NCBI GenBank assembly: GCA_037783545.1
Contig: JBBELK010000093.1
Span: 1-64,000 of the forward strand
Source of the DNA: Henricia sp. BOLD:AAB3569
Taxonomy: Eukaryota > Echinodermata > Asteroidea > Spinulosida > Echinasteridae
Length of the DNA stretch: 64,000 nucleotides
Direction: 5' to 3'
The position numbers and the translations under genes were made by a program. Position 1 is the first letter of the stretch, and each line of letters begins with the position of its first letter. This document shows, piece after piece, positions 1 to 11,680 of this stretch. The notes below the pieces were generated by a model. That model did not search any database. It was not told where the DNA came from and saw only the letters and a list, made by a program, of their open reading frames with translations.

Positions 1-1043
1 CCTCCCCCCTCCCTTAGGTACAGGATCTGCAACTTAAGAAATGCCATTCGGAGGTCACACTTGCCCCACCTATTTGATTCCACGCTCAGACCTTTTGTAC
101 TCGTGATGATGAACAAATCGGTCTGGGCTCCCAGACTATTTCGTTTCCGGTTTGCAAGTACCTTTACGAAGTGAGAGGCTCAGCGGCTTTCCCCATAGAA
201 CTTTCATTGTTTAATGTTTAATTTAATTTAATTTTTGTTTAATTTATATTTTTTCCCACTGAAAACTGTATAAAGTGCTGTTTCTCTGGTGTAAAGTACG
301 ATGGTGTGAATGTAATATGTATACAAAATTGAAAAATAAATCTGGGTAGGGGTTAAAAGGGCATTAGCGCCTAGCGCACACGCCCCCCCCCCCCCCCCCC
401 CCCCCGTTTGAATTATGCAGCTGACAAACTGCAAATTGATGACTTTCACGAAGACCATAGATAGCCCTCACATATTTTCTGTAAATGTTGACGTGTCTGT
501 GAACTTGCCAACTGGCATGACTGGGTATAGCTACGTACGAAAAATCTGCTATTTGTCAAACAGCACGGTATTGTTCTGTCAAAAAACCGTTAACCAATGA
601 GCTTTTACGTCTCGGTGCTCTCTTTGAAAAATTAGCATAAAGAGTCCCCGCCCATAAAACACGTCGAGTACAGAAATAACAAGGCTATGATTTAGCCTCG
701 CGCGTGTAAGTCTGGATTTCAGACCAATAACCGGCCTATATGGTCGCTGGCTACAGTTTATCGCGAGAGGTCGCTCATGCCATAGAGTAGGTCCGAAAAT
801 TTGTCTCAGCTGTGGGCAGATCTCCACTTAAAAGATTTTGTTACTAGATCTGCTACGCTGACGTGACATGATCTCAGTGTAACGGGAAATATCAAACTAA
901 CATGATATGTAACACTAACACGTCCTGTTAACACGGTGTTCCCAACCACCCCTGACGAAGGCCTAAAGAGGCCGAAAATTTGGTCCACCCTCGTAAGTTG
1001 AGCACTAGTTTAATTATTTTTGCACTTTGCACTCTAGTTTAAA
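1..1043. other. No gene seen; non-coding
   Basis: Only the 22-base C run (384-405) and short unconserved ORFs. GACGAAGGCCTAAAGAGGCC at about 954 has the look of a decayed retroelement edge, but too little is left to call. Confidence 0.5.
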
Positions 1044-4000
1044 GAGGAAGAATCCCCCTTGACGAAAATCCAGCATTTAGGCTTTTTTCGATAGTCCCAA
1101 ACATCCCTCTTGCCGACGTGGATTTTTATTATTTTTTAATTGTCGGTTTTAAGTGGATAAATTGCAAGCAAAAGTGCGCTTTTCGAAATTGAATTTTCTA
1201 TTGTATGTCAGAGTTCCTATTTGCATAGGTATGCAAGAGGTGTTGAGGTAGTTTAAGGAAGGCGGGAAGGTCACTTGACCGTTTTCGACTACACGCATCG
1301 GACACCCCCAATTTTTTCTTCCGCGGAAATGCCCCCCCTGAAAATTTGTTTTCCATTTGGCATATATTTCGATCAAAGCATCGTGTTTAACAACAGCAGA
1401 GATCCGTCACATGCAGGTATCATAAACAAAAACCAAACTCATTTGCTCAGACGAAACCCCTTTGCTGCTGTGGTAAAGCACTTCCCCCGCACCTCCCCCC
1501 CCCCCGCATTCTCCCCTAGCCTACGCCCCGGGAGACGCCACAACCATTTAACCTTTTTACTGTAATACTCGGGTACTCCTGGCGCTGTTGCCATTATTTT
1601 TACCAGAACCATTTTGCTTCAACTATAGGTGGCTACATGGCCAAGGCGCACAACCCCATCAGCAGTTAGATTGTGGCGTTCCCCTAACAGCTCCACAAAT
1701 GTCGCTTGGGTTGACGATGCGATTGGCACAAGATTACGAGCACAGCTGTATACCCACTAGACCACATGCGCCGTCCCCCCCCCCCCCCCGCCGCCCCCCC
1801 CCCCCCCCCCCCCCCCCCCCGCCGCCCCCCCCCCCCCCCCCCCCGCCGCCCCCCCTCCCCCCCCGCCGCCCCCCCCCCCCATTGCAAGTCGATCTCATCC
1901 ACAGGTGCAGGGACATCTCGAGCACTCCAATCGCACCTTGCAAACAGCGCGGCACTCGTGAATTCTCGTTATAATTTTTTTCGGTACGTAGATCATCGTT
2001 CACAAGCCGTTGCTACTTCAAGCAAAACGAAGTGCGTGCAGGTATTTTCTTTGGAATTAACGACAGTGCATGTGAACGACGTGTACTGGCAAATCACTTT
2101 CAGCTAGCTGAAGAGATTCCATCTTGACAACACTGAGGAAGCACTGTACTACTCTCAGCGTGACCCTGGTCGGAAGTTATTTTGACTACATGGCAATAGA
2201 CGGGTCAGCCCAAGCGGTCACTCCAGCTGGTAAGATAACAAATTTCCACTTGCATGCCCATCCAAAGGGAATGGACATGCACATAGTGGTGGACAGTGGG
2301 TAATTTTATAGTGTTGTTAAGCGCAAAATTTGCTTAGCACAATATCGTACGTCAAATTGTGGCTTTAGAAACAATAGTAAAATATTCATCAATACACATC
2401 ACGTACGATTTTGGCTGGCAACCCATTTTTGCAATACTCGCGAAATGGCCGCAAGGAGGTAGTTCTGTAAATATTCTCATATACTTTGAGTACACCTGGC
2501 CATCCCCTCTCCTAAATAGTTCCAGTTACACAATAACTGACACGTCGTGTCAAATGGGGTGAAACTAATTACCGTCATCAGCCGCCCAGGGCCATCTGTA
2601 GTGACCAGGGTAGCTGCAAATAACTCGGGTTGAATTTAGCCCGGAGTTTCGCATCACACGTAAAATTTCAACCAGGAGAAACACTTACCAAGGTCGTATT
2701 TTACAAAGTGACCCGGCCTTTTCTCAATAGATTTCAATGAAATGTGCAAATTAATTGAAGTTTGAGCGTATTATCTTTACCTATAAATATATTTTGCTAT
2801 TTTAGTTATATTTTTCATAATCAGATATATTTTTATATTTACAGTGGAGCTGATTGTAGGAAATCACTACACATTTCGTATGTGAAACCACCCTTTAACG
2901 CTCTGGTTCTCATACGTTTTTTTCCTGGAAATTCCCCCCTCGACGGGGTCTTGGTACATCACCCCCGGATGCGATGCTGTGAGATCAAGTCCACAATGAC
3001 TTCAGTTTGGTATCTTGTTTGTTCCTTCATGTTTGTTCCCTTCGTATCTTTTATTCTGTCAACGATTCTATATACAGTCCTTTATAATTGATGTCTGGTA
3101 AGAAAAATTGGCTTGCATGGCTGCACAAAATCTATCAATGATGCACTCGTGAATGATCTCACCAATGATTGTTTCGTCGCAGTGCATTCCGGCATGTGTT
3201 AACCAGGGAACTATGTTTTTCCCCTCCACTCTATAACCCACCCCTGCAAATGTTGTACAAATAGGCAATGTCTGACCCATCGGTCAGTACAACCACATGT
3301 TCACAATGTGTAGCTCGAAACGACTTTGGGAGACGTGCGCAATGTATGAGGGATAGCTAGCTGAGTAAAGTTTGCCCTATAGGCACTACAATGCACACTG
3401 TAGAGCATCCTCTTTCAATGTAATTACCAGATTTAATTTTTAAAAGTAACTTTTTTTATTTTAAATGCGACCCTTTAGGTTTTAAACCAGTCTGATATAT
3501 CAACGTAGGAATATTTTCAGCCAGTTTCATTCAGGCGCCTGGGAGTTTATCAATTATAAAGAGAAAATGGCTTACTCAAATTAGGTGAATGCTTAGACTG
3601 GTTCCCGCTCCACATATTCCACATACAACGACTGAATATGAGGACCGGCTTCTGTCGTGTTTAAAATAGCATTTTAAGCATTACGTCATGCATTTATTTT
3701 TAGGAGCACATAATCGTTAATGTTCAAAGCGCGCTACGCGCTATATGGCATGAGTGTACAACGTTTCTACAACGCGATTACAACTTTTTTTCCGCCAAAA
3801 CCCGACAGTATTTGTTTAAAACGCAATTCAGTTTCGACCCTCTTCACCCGAAATTCTGAAACGCTCGAGGTCACTTGGTTTGTTTACAAACAGGGGCGAT
3901 ACCTCATCCTGAGAAACACACAAAACGGCCTGTGCAGTATTGAATGGAAAATATCCTAAGTGTAGGCTATGTTCATCATGCCTGTTTTGTCCTTGTAATT

Positions 4001-4626
4001 CAAAATACAAACGTGAAAACACCTGATGTAAAACGACAATAATCTACTATCACCTTTTTTGTGAAAAAAACCGTAAAATTGTGGCTCACAATGAAGTCGA
4101 GTCTTTTAAAGGAAACACTGGTGCATTAATTGCTACCGGTGTTTGTCACGGAACGAACAGCGGTCCGTGTACAACTAGCAGTGGGAATGGTGCCTGCGGG
4201 CCGCGCCGTAGTTCCCACGTGTTTGAAATTGGCACACGGTATATGCACATCGGCCGGTACAAGTTAGAATGAGCGACTCATTTTTCTCTCTCTTCGTAAT
4301 AAAAAAGGATCTTAGCTTCTGCTCTTTTTTTTCCATGATGTCTGGTAAAACATACAACCACGCAACTACTGGGCATATCTCTGGCTTTTTGGACCAAAAC
4401 AATTCTTCAAAAAACACCATCTAACAGAGACGGTTTTCCAAGTTTTTTGCGTGTAAACGTATGGAGCTAACAATCGTGTTGACTTTTCTTTCTCAGGATT
4501 GCGTCACGGGGTCACGCGCATATCATGAATACCTAATGAATAATAAAAATCCACGTCGGCAAGAGGGATGTTTGGACTATCGAAAAAAGCCTAAATGCTG
4601 GATTTTCGTCGAGGGGGATTCTTCCT
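1044..4626. mobile_element. 3.6-kb element bounded by 90-bp terminal inverted repeats
   Basis: The arm at 1044-1133 is the reverse complement of 4539-4626 with only about two differences. The outermost bases read GAGGAAGAATCCCCCTTGAC. No transposase could be read inside, so this looks like a non-autonomous DNA element. It contains the C-rich tract at 1775-1880. A related right-hand part occurs at 12.46-13.71 kb. Confidence 0.7.
1775..1880. repeat. C-rich tract with CCGCC interruptions
   Basis: About 105 bases of nearly pure C on the plus strand, broken by GCCGCC. The proline- or glycine-rich ORFs across it are artefacts. A separate run of about 22 C lies at 384-405. Confidence 0.95.
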
Positions 4627-4738
4627 CTGCAGCGCCATGAAATTGACCCCAGACAGGAGGGCTGCACTAAAGGGTCCCCAAAATCGAGATAGATCAGCTC
4701 ATGGGTCAACCTTATGAAGCCTATTGATAGCTTTCTCA

Positions 4739-5190
4739 TGACGTCATGTTGTGTGTCAAACAACGCCGCGCCACTGCGGAAGCAATGCGCGCGCGCGCCG
4801 CGTGTGTCCATAGCACGCGTAACGCTCTGTACGAAGGCTCCCATTGGTGAACTAAACCGCGCTACGCCCACTAGAGACACACGCAACGCGCACGCACATC
4901 ATTCCACAATTATTTGACTTACAAAATGGCGTATTCGCACGTGTTCGAATACTATCTATTGAGCTCGTGCCAATGACGTCATTTTGGGAGTAAAACAATG
5001 CCGCGTCGTTGTGGAAGCAATGTGCGTGCGCGTTGTGTGTCCATAGCGCGCTTAACGCGCTATGCTGAGGCTCCCATTGGTGAACTAAACCGCGTTACGC
5101 CAACCAGACAACGCGCACGCACATTGCTTTCACAATGACTCGGCATTATTTGACTCCCAAAATGGCATATTCGCACGTGTTCGAAAGGGG
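4739..5190. repeat. Two direct copies of a 215-bp palindromic element
   Basis: Copies at about 4739-4957 and 4973-5190 both begin ATGACGTCAT and end GCACGTGTTCGAA. Each is internally palindromic (GCAATGTGCGTGCGCGTTGT matches ACAACGCGCACGCACATTGC). Both share CTCCCATTGGTGAACTAAAC. Probably one MITE family inserted or duplicated in tandem. Confidence 0.7.
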
Positions 5191-5705
5191 TCAATATACT
5201 GGAAATTTGTCACAATCCCAGGTATCATATACACTGGTACACTTTCTGTAGTGACGTTGTGCCTAGCTGCCACACGCCCCCAATGACCCACCTCGAAAAT
5301 AGAGCTAGATCAACTCGTATGTGGCCAGATGAAAGCTGTGGTTGTTCACAATACACTGGACTATACTTTCAGTATAGGTTTCATGGAAGTGCCTCGAGGA
5401 CCGATCTAGCTAATTTTGTTCTCTTTTTTTTGGGAGGTGTTGGCTTTCCCATGGTCCTCTTGGCCACACTATATACGCCTGGCGTCCGTTTGCTTATGCC
5501 ACGCTTATTGATCAGCTATATACACATTACTGTACACATAAAAATAGGTTACCATTTCAGCTAGGCCGAACTCCATGGGCTACCGGTCTCCGACTGGGAA
5601 CGCGTACGTATGGCTCGATCAATATAATAAATTTGAGGCCAGAATTCTGGGCTTCAAATAATTTATCCCCGTTGGGACATTTCTTGTGGGAGGGCCAGGC
5701 GGTCA
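5191..5705. other. No gene seen between repeats
   Basis: Unique-looking AT-rich DNA. The 101-residue ORF at 5259 has no recognisable motif. It may include the 5' leader of the DIRS-type element. Confidence 0.45.
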
Positions 5706-6101
5706 GTGGCCATGACTTTACCACACTTTCCATATGTTGCGGGGGCGATGGACTTGGTCCATTCTCGGTTGACGAGTCATTTTCGGTTTGAGCAGCCGAA
5801 GGGAAACGTTATATTTTCAGTTTCTTTTGATCAAGTTTTTTGCAAAATGCCCCGTGCGAAATCGAGGCGACGAGTCGCCCCTGGGCCGGCAGCTAGCGGG
5901 CGACGGGGACGAGGAAGACCGCGCTCGTCCGCCGTGGCAAGGACAGGACATGATGCGGCTGTTTCTCTGCCGGCCAGCATCGCGCCGCCGCTGCAATCGG
6001 AGCCGGAGATGATGCCCCAGAGCGGTCGGTCCGGAGGTGACTTGGGCGCCTCTTTGCAGCCGGGTAAGTCTGCCTTTCCAATTTCTACGGAAATGCAATA
6101 A
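5706..6101 (+). pseudogene. DIRS-type element: basic N-terminal segment of the gag-like ORF
   Basis: Open frame with an internal ATG at 5847 giving MPRAKSRRRV, then a run rich in R, G, P and A, ending at a stop near 6101. The next frame (6102-6686) looks like its continuation after a frame change. A GTAAGT..CAG pair (6064-6126) could be an intron but joins the wrong phase. Interpreted as the basic start of a retroelement nucleocapsid-like protein. Function is inferred from neighbours only. Confidence 0.45.
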
Positions 6102-6686
6102 TTGTGTCTGCATTCTCCTTCTCCCAGTTTCTCGGTCATTCCCTCCCCGACAGTCACCGTTTCGACTGTTTCAGCCGATGCGACCCCGCCCTTGTCCATT
6201 ACTAGTGTTTGCGACGATTTGGGCACGGGTATTTCGCAATCCTTGCGTAATAAAATTTGGGACGGTGCGTACGTCGATTTCGGGTCCCTTCTTCGATCCA
6301 ACCGAGGTCCCGATTTCGATCTCGGGGACAATGAGTGCATTTTTATGATTGGATCTAAAGATTCGCCAACTTGGCAGATCCGCCCCCAAAATCTACGTAC
6401 CGGCCGTTTTACGTCCATCGAACAATGGACTTCTGCATTTTTAATGTTCGCGTCTGTTTTTCTCACACGCCACCCGGATCGTGCGGAACAGTTGCTTAAG
6501 TTTGCCGATGTCATTCGCTCTGCGGCATTCCGTCACGGGGGTTTTGGCTGGCGCGATTATGACATGCAGTTCCGGTTGCGTCAAGCGCGAACACCATCCC
6601 GTTCCTGGGCCATTATCGATGCCGAATTGTGGCTGATGCTTCTCGGCACTCCGATTATTTCACCGCATAATTTTCGTCTCTTTTAG
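6102..6686 (+). pseudogene. DIRS-type element: gag-like domain
   Basis: 194-codon open frame containing LRNKIWDGAYVDFGSLL, then SIEQWTSAFLMFASVFL, RHPDRAEQLLKFADVIR, FGWRDYDMQFRLRQ and DAELWLMLL. I recognise this block as the conserved region found upstream of the reverse transcriptase in many DIRS-superfamily elements of invertebrates. It ends at TAG. It probably served as the structural (gag-like) part of the ORF. The reading is from memory of the family, not from a search. Confidence 0.6.
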
Positions 6687-6939
6687 CAGCGCGAACGCAC
6701 CGGGCTTGGTGGCTTTGCTTTCGGATCAGGCCGCTCAAAACCCTCTGCCGGTCGTCAATTCACATGCAACGATTTCAACCGCGGCCAAGGTTTCAGACCC
6801 CATTGTCGTTTCTTCCACCGTTGCTCCTCCTGCCAGTCAGCCGGATATCCAGCATTGTACGTTGTGGACGCAACCAACCCGATCGCTCATCTGTTGCCCG
6901 CGCCCCTGCCGCAAGCGCAAACACCTTTAAATTATTAAC

Positions 6940-7272
6940 TTGCTTCCATTCTTACGCAACTACCCGAATGCTGCTTTTGCTCTGGCAGCAAGATGCTCAA
7001 ATTTTGGATTGACGGTTTCACTCACGGTTTTCGAAATGGTTTTTCGGGCCCCCGTGCCACCCATTCGGCTCGTAACGCTCTTTCAGCTCGTGATTTCCCA
7101 GCGCCGTTGCAGGAAAAATTGGCAAAGAAGTTGTTCCAAGAAGTTGTTAGGTCGTTTTGCGGGTCCGAGCCCTTACCCCATTTTTGTTATTTCGCCGATT
7201 TGGTTTGTTCCTAAGCAGGTCCCAGGGGAGTTCCGCTTGATTCACAACTTGTCTTCTGCTGTAGATGACTAG
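6940..7272 (+). pseudogene. DIRS-type element: N-terminal reverse transcriptase fragment
   Basis: Two overlapping frames together read LKFWIDGFTHGFRNGFSGP, then PLQEKLAKKL, then GRFAGPSPYPIFVISPI, then FVPKQVPGEFRLIHNLSS. This is the conserved lead-in to the DIRS-type reverse transcriptase (GF..GF.GP ... GR.AGP ... VPK..PGEFRLIHNLS). At least one frameshift separates the parts. The palm motif and RNase H expected downstream are missing, so the element has an internal deletion and cannot be autonomous. Confidence 0.75.
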
Positions 7273-7375
7273 CTTTTGTCATCTCGCACCCAGCTTGGCA
7301 ACTTTTTTAATGGTTTTGCATTAATCATAATTTTCATAGTGACCAATGCCCATCAGTTGAGCAGTTTGGGCAGTG

Positions 7376-8052
7376 TATTGCATTTTTGTCCATTTCCGGC
7401 TTTGCCCCCTCCCCCTCTTCCAGTTCCATTGCATCCTTTTTCTGGCATTTCTGCTCAGGTCCAGAATTTAGGGTTTCTTGATGTTTCTCAAACTTTTGTG
7501 TTTTTGATCACACGTTTGCTGGAGGGTTGTCGTCGGCGCAACTTAACTATCGTCGCCCCAATTTACTTTCGATTTGTTTTTGTTTGTTTGTTTTTTGTTT
7601 TTGTTTTTTGTTTTTTTCCGGGTTGGGGAATTGACAGCCAAGTCACGAAGGAAGTGTGCCCCGTTTGCCAGGTCCGACGTCTCTCTGTTAGATGCGCCGC
7701 GTCGGGTTGCATTTTCGGTTCGTCGGTCTTTAACTGACCAGTTCGGGAATGGTTTTGTTGTTTCCATTCCGGCATTGTTTATCGGGCATGATCCATTTGG
7801 TTCGTGCACTTTTTGTCCCATTTAATTTTTGGGATCGCCCGTGACACAATCCCAATTCACAGCGGTTTTGCGTAGGTCTCTTAAATGTATCGGCCTGGCT
7901 GACCCTAGATTTTCTTCGCACGCCTTTCGCATTGGCGCTGCGACATCGGCAGCTATGGCCGGTGTCCCTGAAGACGATTTTCAGATGATGGGACTTTGGT
8001 AATCGGGAGCTTATCGTCGTTGCATTAGAATAACTCCCGATGTTTTTACTTA
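7376..8052 (+). pseudogene. DIRS-type element: tyrosine recombinase remnant
   Basis: Fragments in several frames: TRLLEGCRRRN, then FRVGELTAKSRR, VRRSLTDQFGNGF, then SHAFRIGAATSAAMAG and SGAYRRCIR. HAFR is the H..R catalytic box and the Y of SGAYRR is the expected nucleophile. A stop (TGG TAA) directly precedes SGAY, and frame changes occur upstream. It would have carried out element integration by site-specific recombination. Now inactive. Confidence 0.75.
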
Positions 8053-8117
8053 ATCGTATCTTGTTACTGGGATAGTAGTTTACCATTATTATTCATTTTT
8101 ATTTGTTCCCAACCCTT

Positions 8118-8662
8118 TGAGCCAATTTGTCCGGCAAGCCAACGGTGTGGATTGTTGGTGACTCCTGCGTGACGTGCTTGGGCATCGCGGGTGGCCCGAT
8201 CTTCAGCCATTGGTGATCCCTTGAATCAGCTGGCCCACATCCAGGGACGTCTGGGACTACGTTTGGACGAGTTTCAGGAGTTCATCACGGAGGCGTCGCG
8301 CACCGCCGATGTCATGCCTGACGTCATTATCCTACACGTCGGTGCCATTGCCCTATTTAGGCCTTGTTCATAAACAATTGTTGATCTTTATGGCCCGGCA
8401 ATGACCTTTGGTAACTTGGTCTCTTTTCTCCCACGCAACTTTGTTTTTCTCTGCAATTTTGCCCCGGGTCACTAAGCCCGAGTGGTTTGTGACAGATGGC
8501 GCCCACCTGACCGATATGGGTCATCGCTGTATACTTAATAAAAACAATTTCGGGCTGCAGTTAAGACTTTCCTTTAATTATTACTTTGTGAACCGAGGCT
8601 TTTTTGGCGGCGGTCATGTTGGGGTTCCAACATGTCCGTTTGGCGGGAATTTTATTCCATGA
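8118..8662 (+). pseudogene. DIRS-type element: SGNH/GDSL-hydrolase-like remnant
   Basis: Directly after the recombinase, translation in shifting frames gives TVWIVGDSCV (block I GDS), LRLDEFQEFITEAS, then DVIILHVGAIAL (block III-like), and finally FVTDGAHLTDMGHRCI, a block V DG.HL motif. Order and spacing fit an SGNH-type esterase domain, known from some tyrosine-recombinase retroelements. Its role there is unknown. Frameshifts and substitutions (HVGAIAL for HLGGNDL) indicate decay. Confidence 0.6.
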
Positions 8663-8810
8663 CCCCCAAATTGCCTCGGTGATTGTTTTAATTCAATTCA
8701 CTTTATTGGCTTTTAAGCATTGGTGGATTATTTCAGTTTGTTGACCCCCTAAGGGCTGGTGGACGCATATATTTTTGTCTGCTCATTGCCAAATTTGATT
8801 TCAAGTTTAA

Positions 8811-9450
8811 GATGTATTGCGGGTTTATCCCATAATGTAACGCGGGTTAGCTTTGTCCGGGTACAAACTTATTTTGCTGTGGGATTTTAATATGTATTGC
8901 AGGTTTATCCCATAATGTACCGCAGGGGAGCTTTGCCCTCGTAAAAACTCATTTTGCTGTGGGATTTTTATATGTATTGCGGGTTTATCCCATAATGTAC
9001 TGCAGGGTAGCTTTGCCCGGGTACAAACTCATTTTGCTGTGGGATTTTAATATGTATTGCAGGTTTATCCCATAATGTACCGCAGGGTAGCTTTGACCTC
9101 GTAAAAACTCATTTTGCTGTGGGATTTTTATATGTATTGCGGGTTTATCCCATAATGTACTGCAGGGTAGCTTTGCCCGGGTACAAACTCATTTTGCTGT
9201 GGGATTTTAATATGTATTGCAGGTTTATCCCATAATGTACCGCAGGGTAGCTTTGACCTCGTAAAAACTCATTTTGCTGTGGGATTTTTATATGTATTGC
9301 GGGTTTATCCCATAATGTACTGCAGGGTAGCTTTGCCCGGGTACAAACTCATTTTGCTGTGGGATTTTAATATGTATTGCAGGTTTATCCCATAATGTAC
9401 CGCAGGGTAGCTTTGACCAAGTACAAACTCATTTTTGCTGCGGGATTTTG
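8811..9450. repeat. 80-bp tandem array, eight units, with 160-bp higher-order period
   Basis: Units start at 8811, 8891, 8971, 9051, 9131, 9211, 9291 and 9371, exactly 80 bp apart, each opening TATGTATTGC.GGTTTATCC. Two variants alternate (CGGG/..GCCCGGGTAC against CAGG/..GACCTCGTAA), so the real near-identical repeat is a 160-bp dimer. The first and last units are diverged. It follows the DIRS remnant and might be part of its 3' region. Confidence 0.95.
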
Positions 9451-9697
9451 ATATGTTTTGCAGATTATTGCCAAAAGCGTTTCGTGGGTTGGCTTTGACC
9501 GGAATCGCAAAGTTTGCAATTTTGAAGTGGGTCATTGTTTGTGAGACCCTTAGGACAAATGCAGTATTTCATAAGACTTTTGCTAAATGTCTTGTTCAAT
9601 TAAATTATATATAAAAGCTGCTCAAGCCATCATGGCAAAGAAAAAATGTTGTCTCAAATTTTCCTTTTGTTAGCGTGTCTTGGATTTAGGCGCATGC

Positions 9698-11680
9698 GGG
9701 GATAACAAGTACATGTATATGTATAACGTTCATGCATAACCTGCGTATTTTATTGGAAATTGTTAGCACTAGCATACAGGGTGGTCCAAAAAGTACCGTT
9801 ATATTTACTATAATTTCGTGTAGTAATTTACTGTACGTTTTATCATCAAACTGTCTCCAATCGTAAGCAATAGACTACTAAAGTGTGACGTCAGTTGCCA
9901 TGGTAATTGGGTCTAAACATTCGCTGGTTTTAGTGTAGACCCTGTAACCATGGCAACACACAAAGGGTGACGTTTTTACTTTAGTACTCTATTCGTACCC
10001 CCAGTTGTTTTCAAATCTGATCAAGTCTTTCTGTGTAAAATATTTCTAAATAATTACTGTACGTTTTCTCATCAAACTGTCTCCAATCGTAAGCAATTCA
10101 CCTTTCCGACCTGTCAATCAAGCCAAACCCGCCGACCAATCACAACAGAGCTAGCAGACGGCGCCCACAAAGGTCAAAGTGATGCAATCGTCACCCAATC
10201 ACGCTATTTTCTGCCCATACAGTTTGTATATTGTATGCGCCAGTGACCGGGTGAATTTTGGTTTCAATGTCGGGCGATTCGCTGTTCAAAGGTAGGAAAG
10301 CGCATTTGTATGAATATATGTCATCCCTGCATTACTAGCCCTTCGCTCAGTGTGTGCTACGGTAACTGTCGACCCTAAAACATAGATACCTTTGAGTTTT
10401 CTTCAATGAATCTGTGCTTTCAATGCCGAGTCCCGTTGCTTTGTACGTTGAGTCGCCATTTTTTTGCGATGGCTTGTGAGCACATAGCAACAATATCTAA
10501 GGGGCGGGGTTAACTGGGCAATCTCGGAACTATGTATTCGTACCACCAGTTGTTTTCAAAATTTAGCAAGTCTTTCTGTGTAAAATATTTCTGTTTATCT
10601 ATGGCAATGTATACACAATTGTACTTTTTATTAATTTTATTGGCCATTACAATATATTTTAACAAATGCCAGCTCGAACCCTGACGAAATCAACTGCAAC
10701 TTCCTTACGTTTTATGTCACGGGAAAGAGTGCAGAAATGCTTTAAAATAGGCCTACAATATTGTACAAAAATAAAATGCCCTCTCGAGTCCAAGCGTAAA
10801 AACTGCCAATCATGCATGGCGACTTACTTGATGCGAAGTTAAACACAAATTAAGTGTATTTCTTTTCTTCATTTTTTTAGGACAGATAATGGTTTGAAAA
10901 GTGCACTTTCATTTACTACTTTTATTACAAACTTTGCTGTGCTTTCCCTGCCTTTAATGAACAACCAACACGCAAAAAGGAAGCCCGTGCAGACAGTTTC
11001 TATGTAGTTTAGTATCTAACAGAAATTATTTTATAACAAGTACATGTATAACGTTAATGCATAACCTGCGTATTTTATTGGAAATGTTTACCACTAGCAT
11101 ACAGGGTGGTCAAAAAAGTACTGTTATATTTACTGTAATTTTGTTTAGTAATTTACTCATCAAACTGTCTCTAATCGTAAGCAATTCGCACAATTGTTTT
11201 CAAAATTTATCAAGTCTGTCCGTGTAAAATATTTCTGTTTATCTATAGCAATATAATGTATCCGAAATTGTACTCTTTATTAATTTTATTGTATTTAAAA
11301 AATTGCCAGCTCGAACCCTGACGATATCAACAGCAACGTCATTGCATTTTATGTCACGGGAAAGAGTGCAGAAATGCTTTAAAATAAAATATTGTACAAA
11401 TATAAAAAATATTTCCTCTCGAGTCCAAACGCAAAAACTGCCAATCATGGCGACTTACAGGATGCTAAGTTAAACGAAAATGAGGTGATATTTCCTTCAT
11501 TTTTTAGGACAGATAATGGTTTGAAAAGTGCACTTTCATTTACTACTTTTATTACAAACTTTGCTGTGCTGACGATTCTCTACAAAACAAAGAAACCATC
11601 TGCAAGTGCTTTCCCTGCCTTTAATGAACAACCAACACGCAAAAAGAAGCCCGTGCAGACGATTTCTACGTAGTTTAGTA
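9698..11680. repeat. Direct repeat of a mobile-element-like block
   Basis: The block beginning AACAAGTACATGTAT at 9698 recurs at 11035, and shared sequence continues through CAGGGTGGTC.AAAAAGTAC, TGTCTCCAATCGTAAGCAA and GTCACGGGAAAGAGTGCAG to the AACCAACACGC segment. The first copy has about 600 extra bases (9.85-10.55 kb). The CAGGGTGGTCCAAAAAGTA start resembles mariner-type ends, but no transposase is visible. Confidence 0.65.

Noticed and set aside
1588-2107. Proline- and glycine-rich ORFs across the C tract
   Set aside because: Translation of a homopolymer in several frames and both strands; not a gene.
6064-6126. GTAAGT..CAG intron joining the two halves of the DIRS-type gag ORF
   Set aside because: Good-looking splice sites, but the join gives the wrong reading frame for the conserved gag-like domain; a frameshift is the simpler reading.
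8811-9450. CRISPR array
   Set aside because: The 80-bp units are contiguous tandem repeats without unique spacers, and the genome is eukaryotic.
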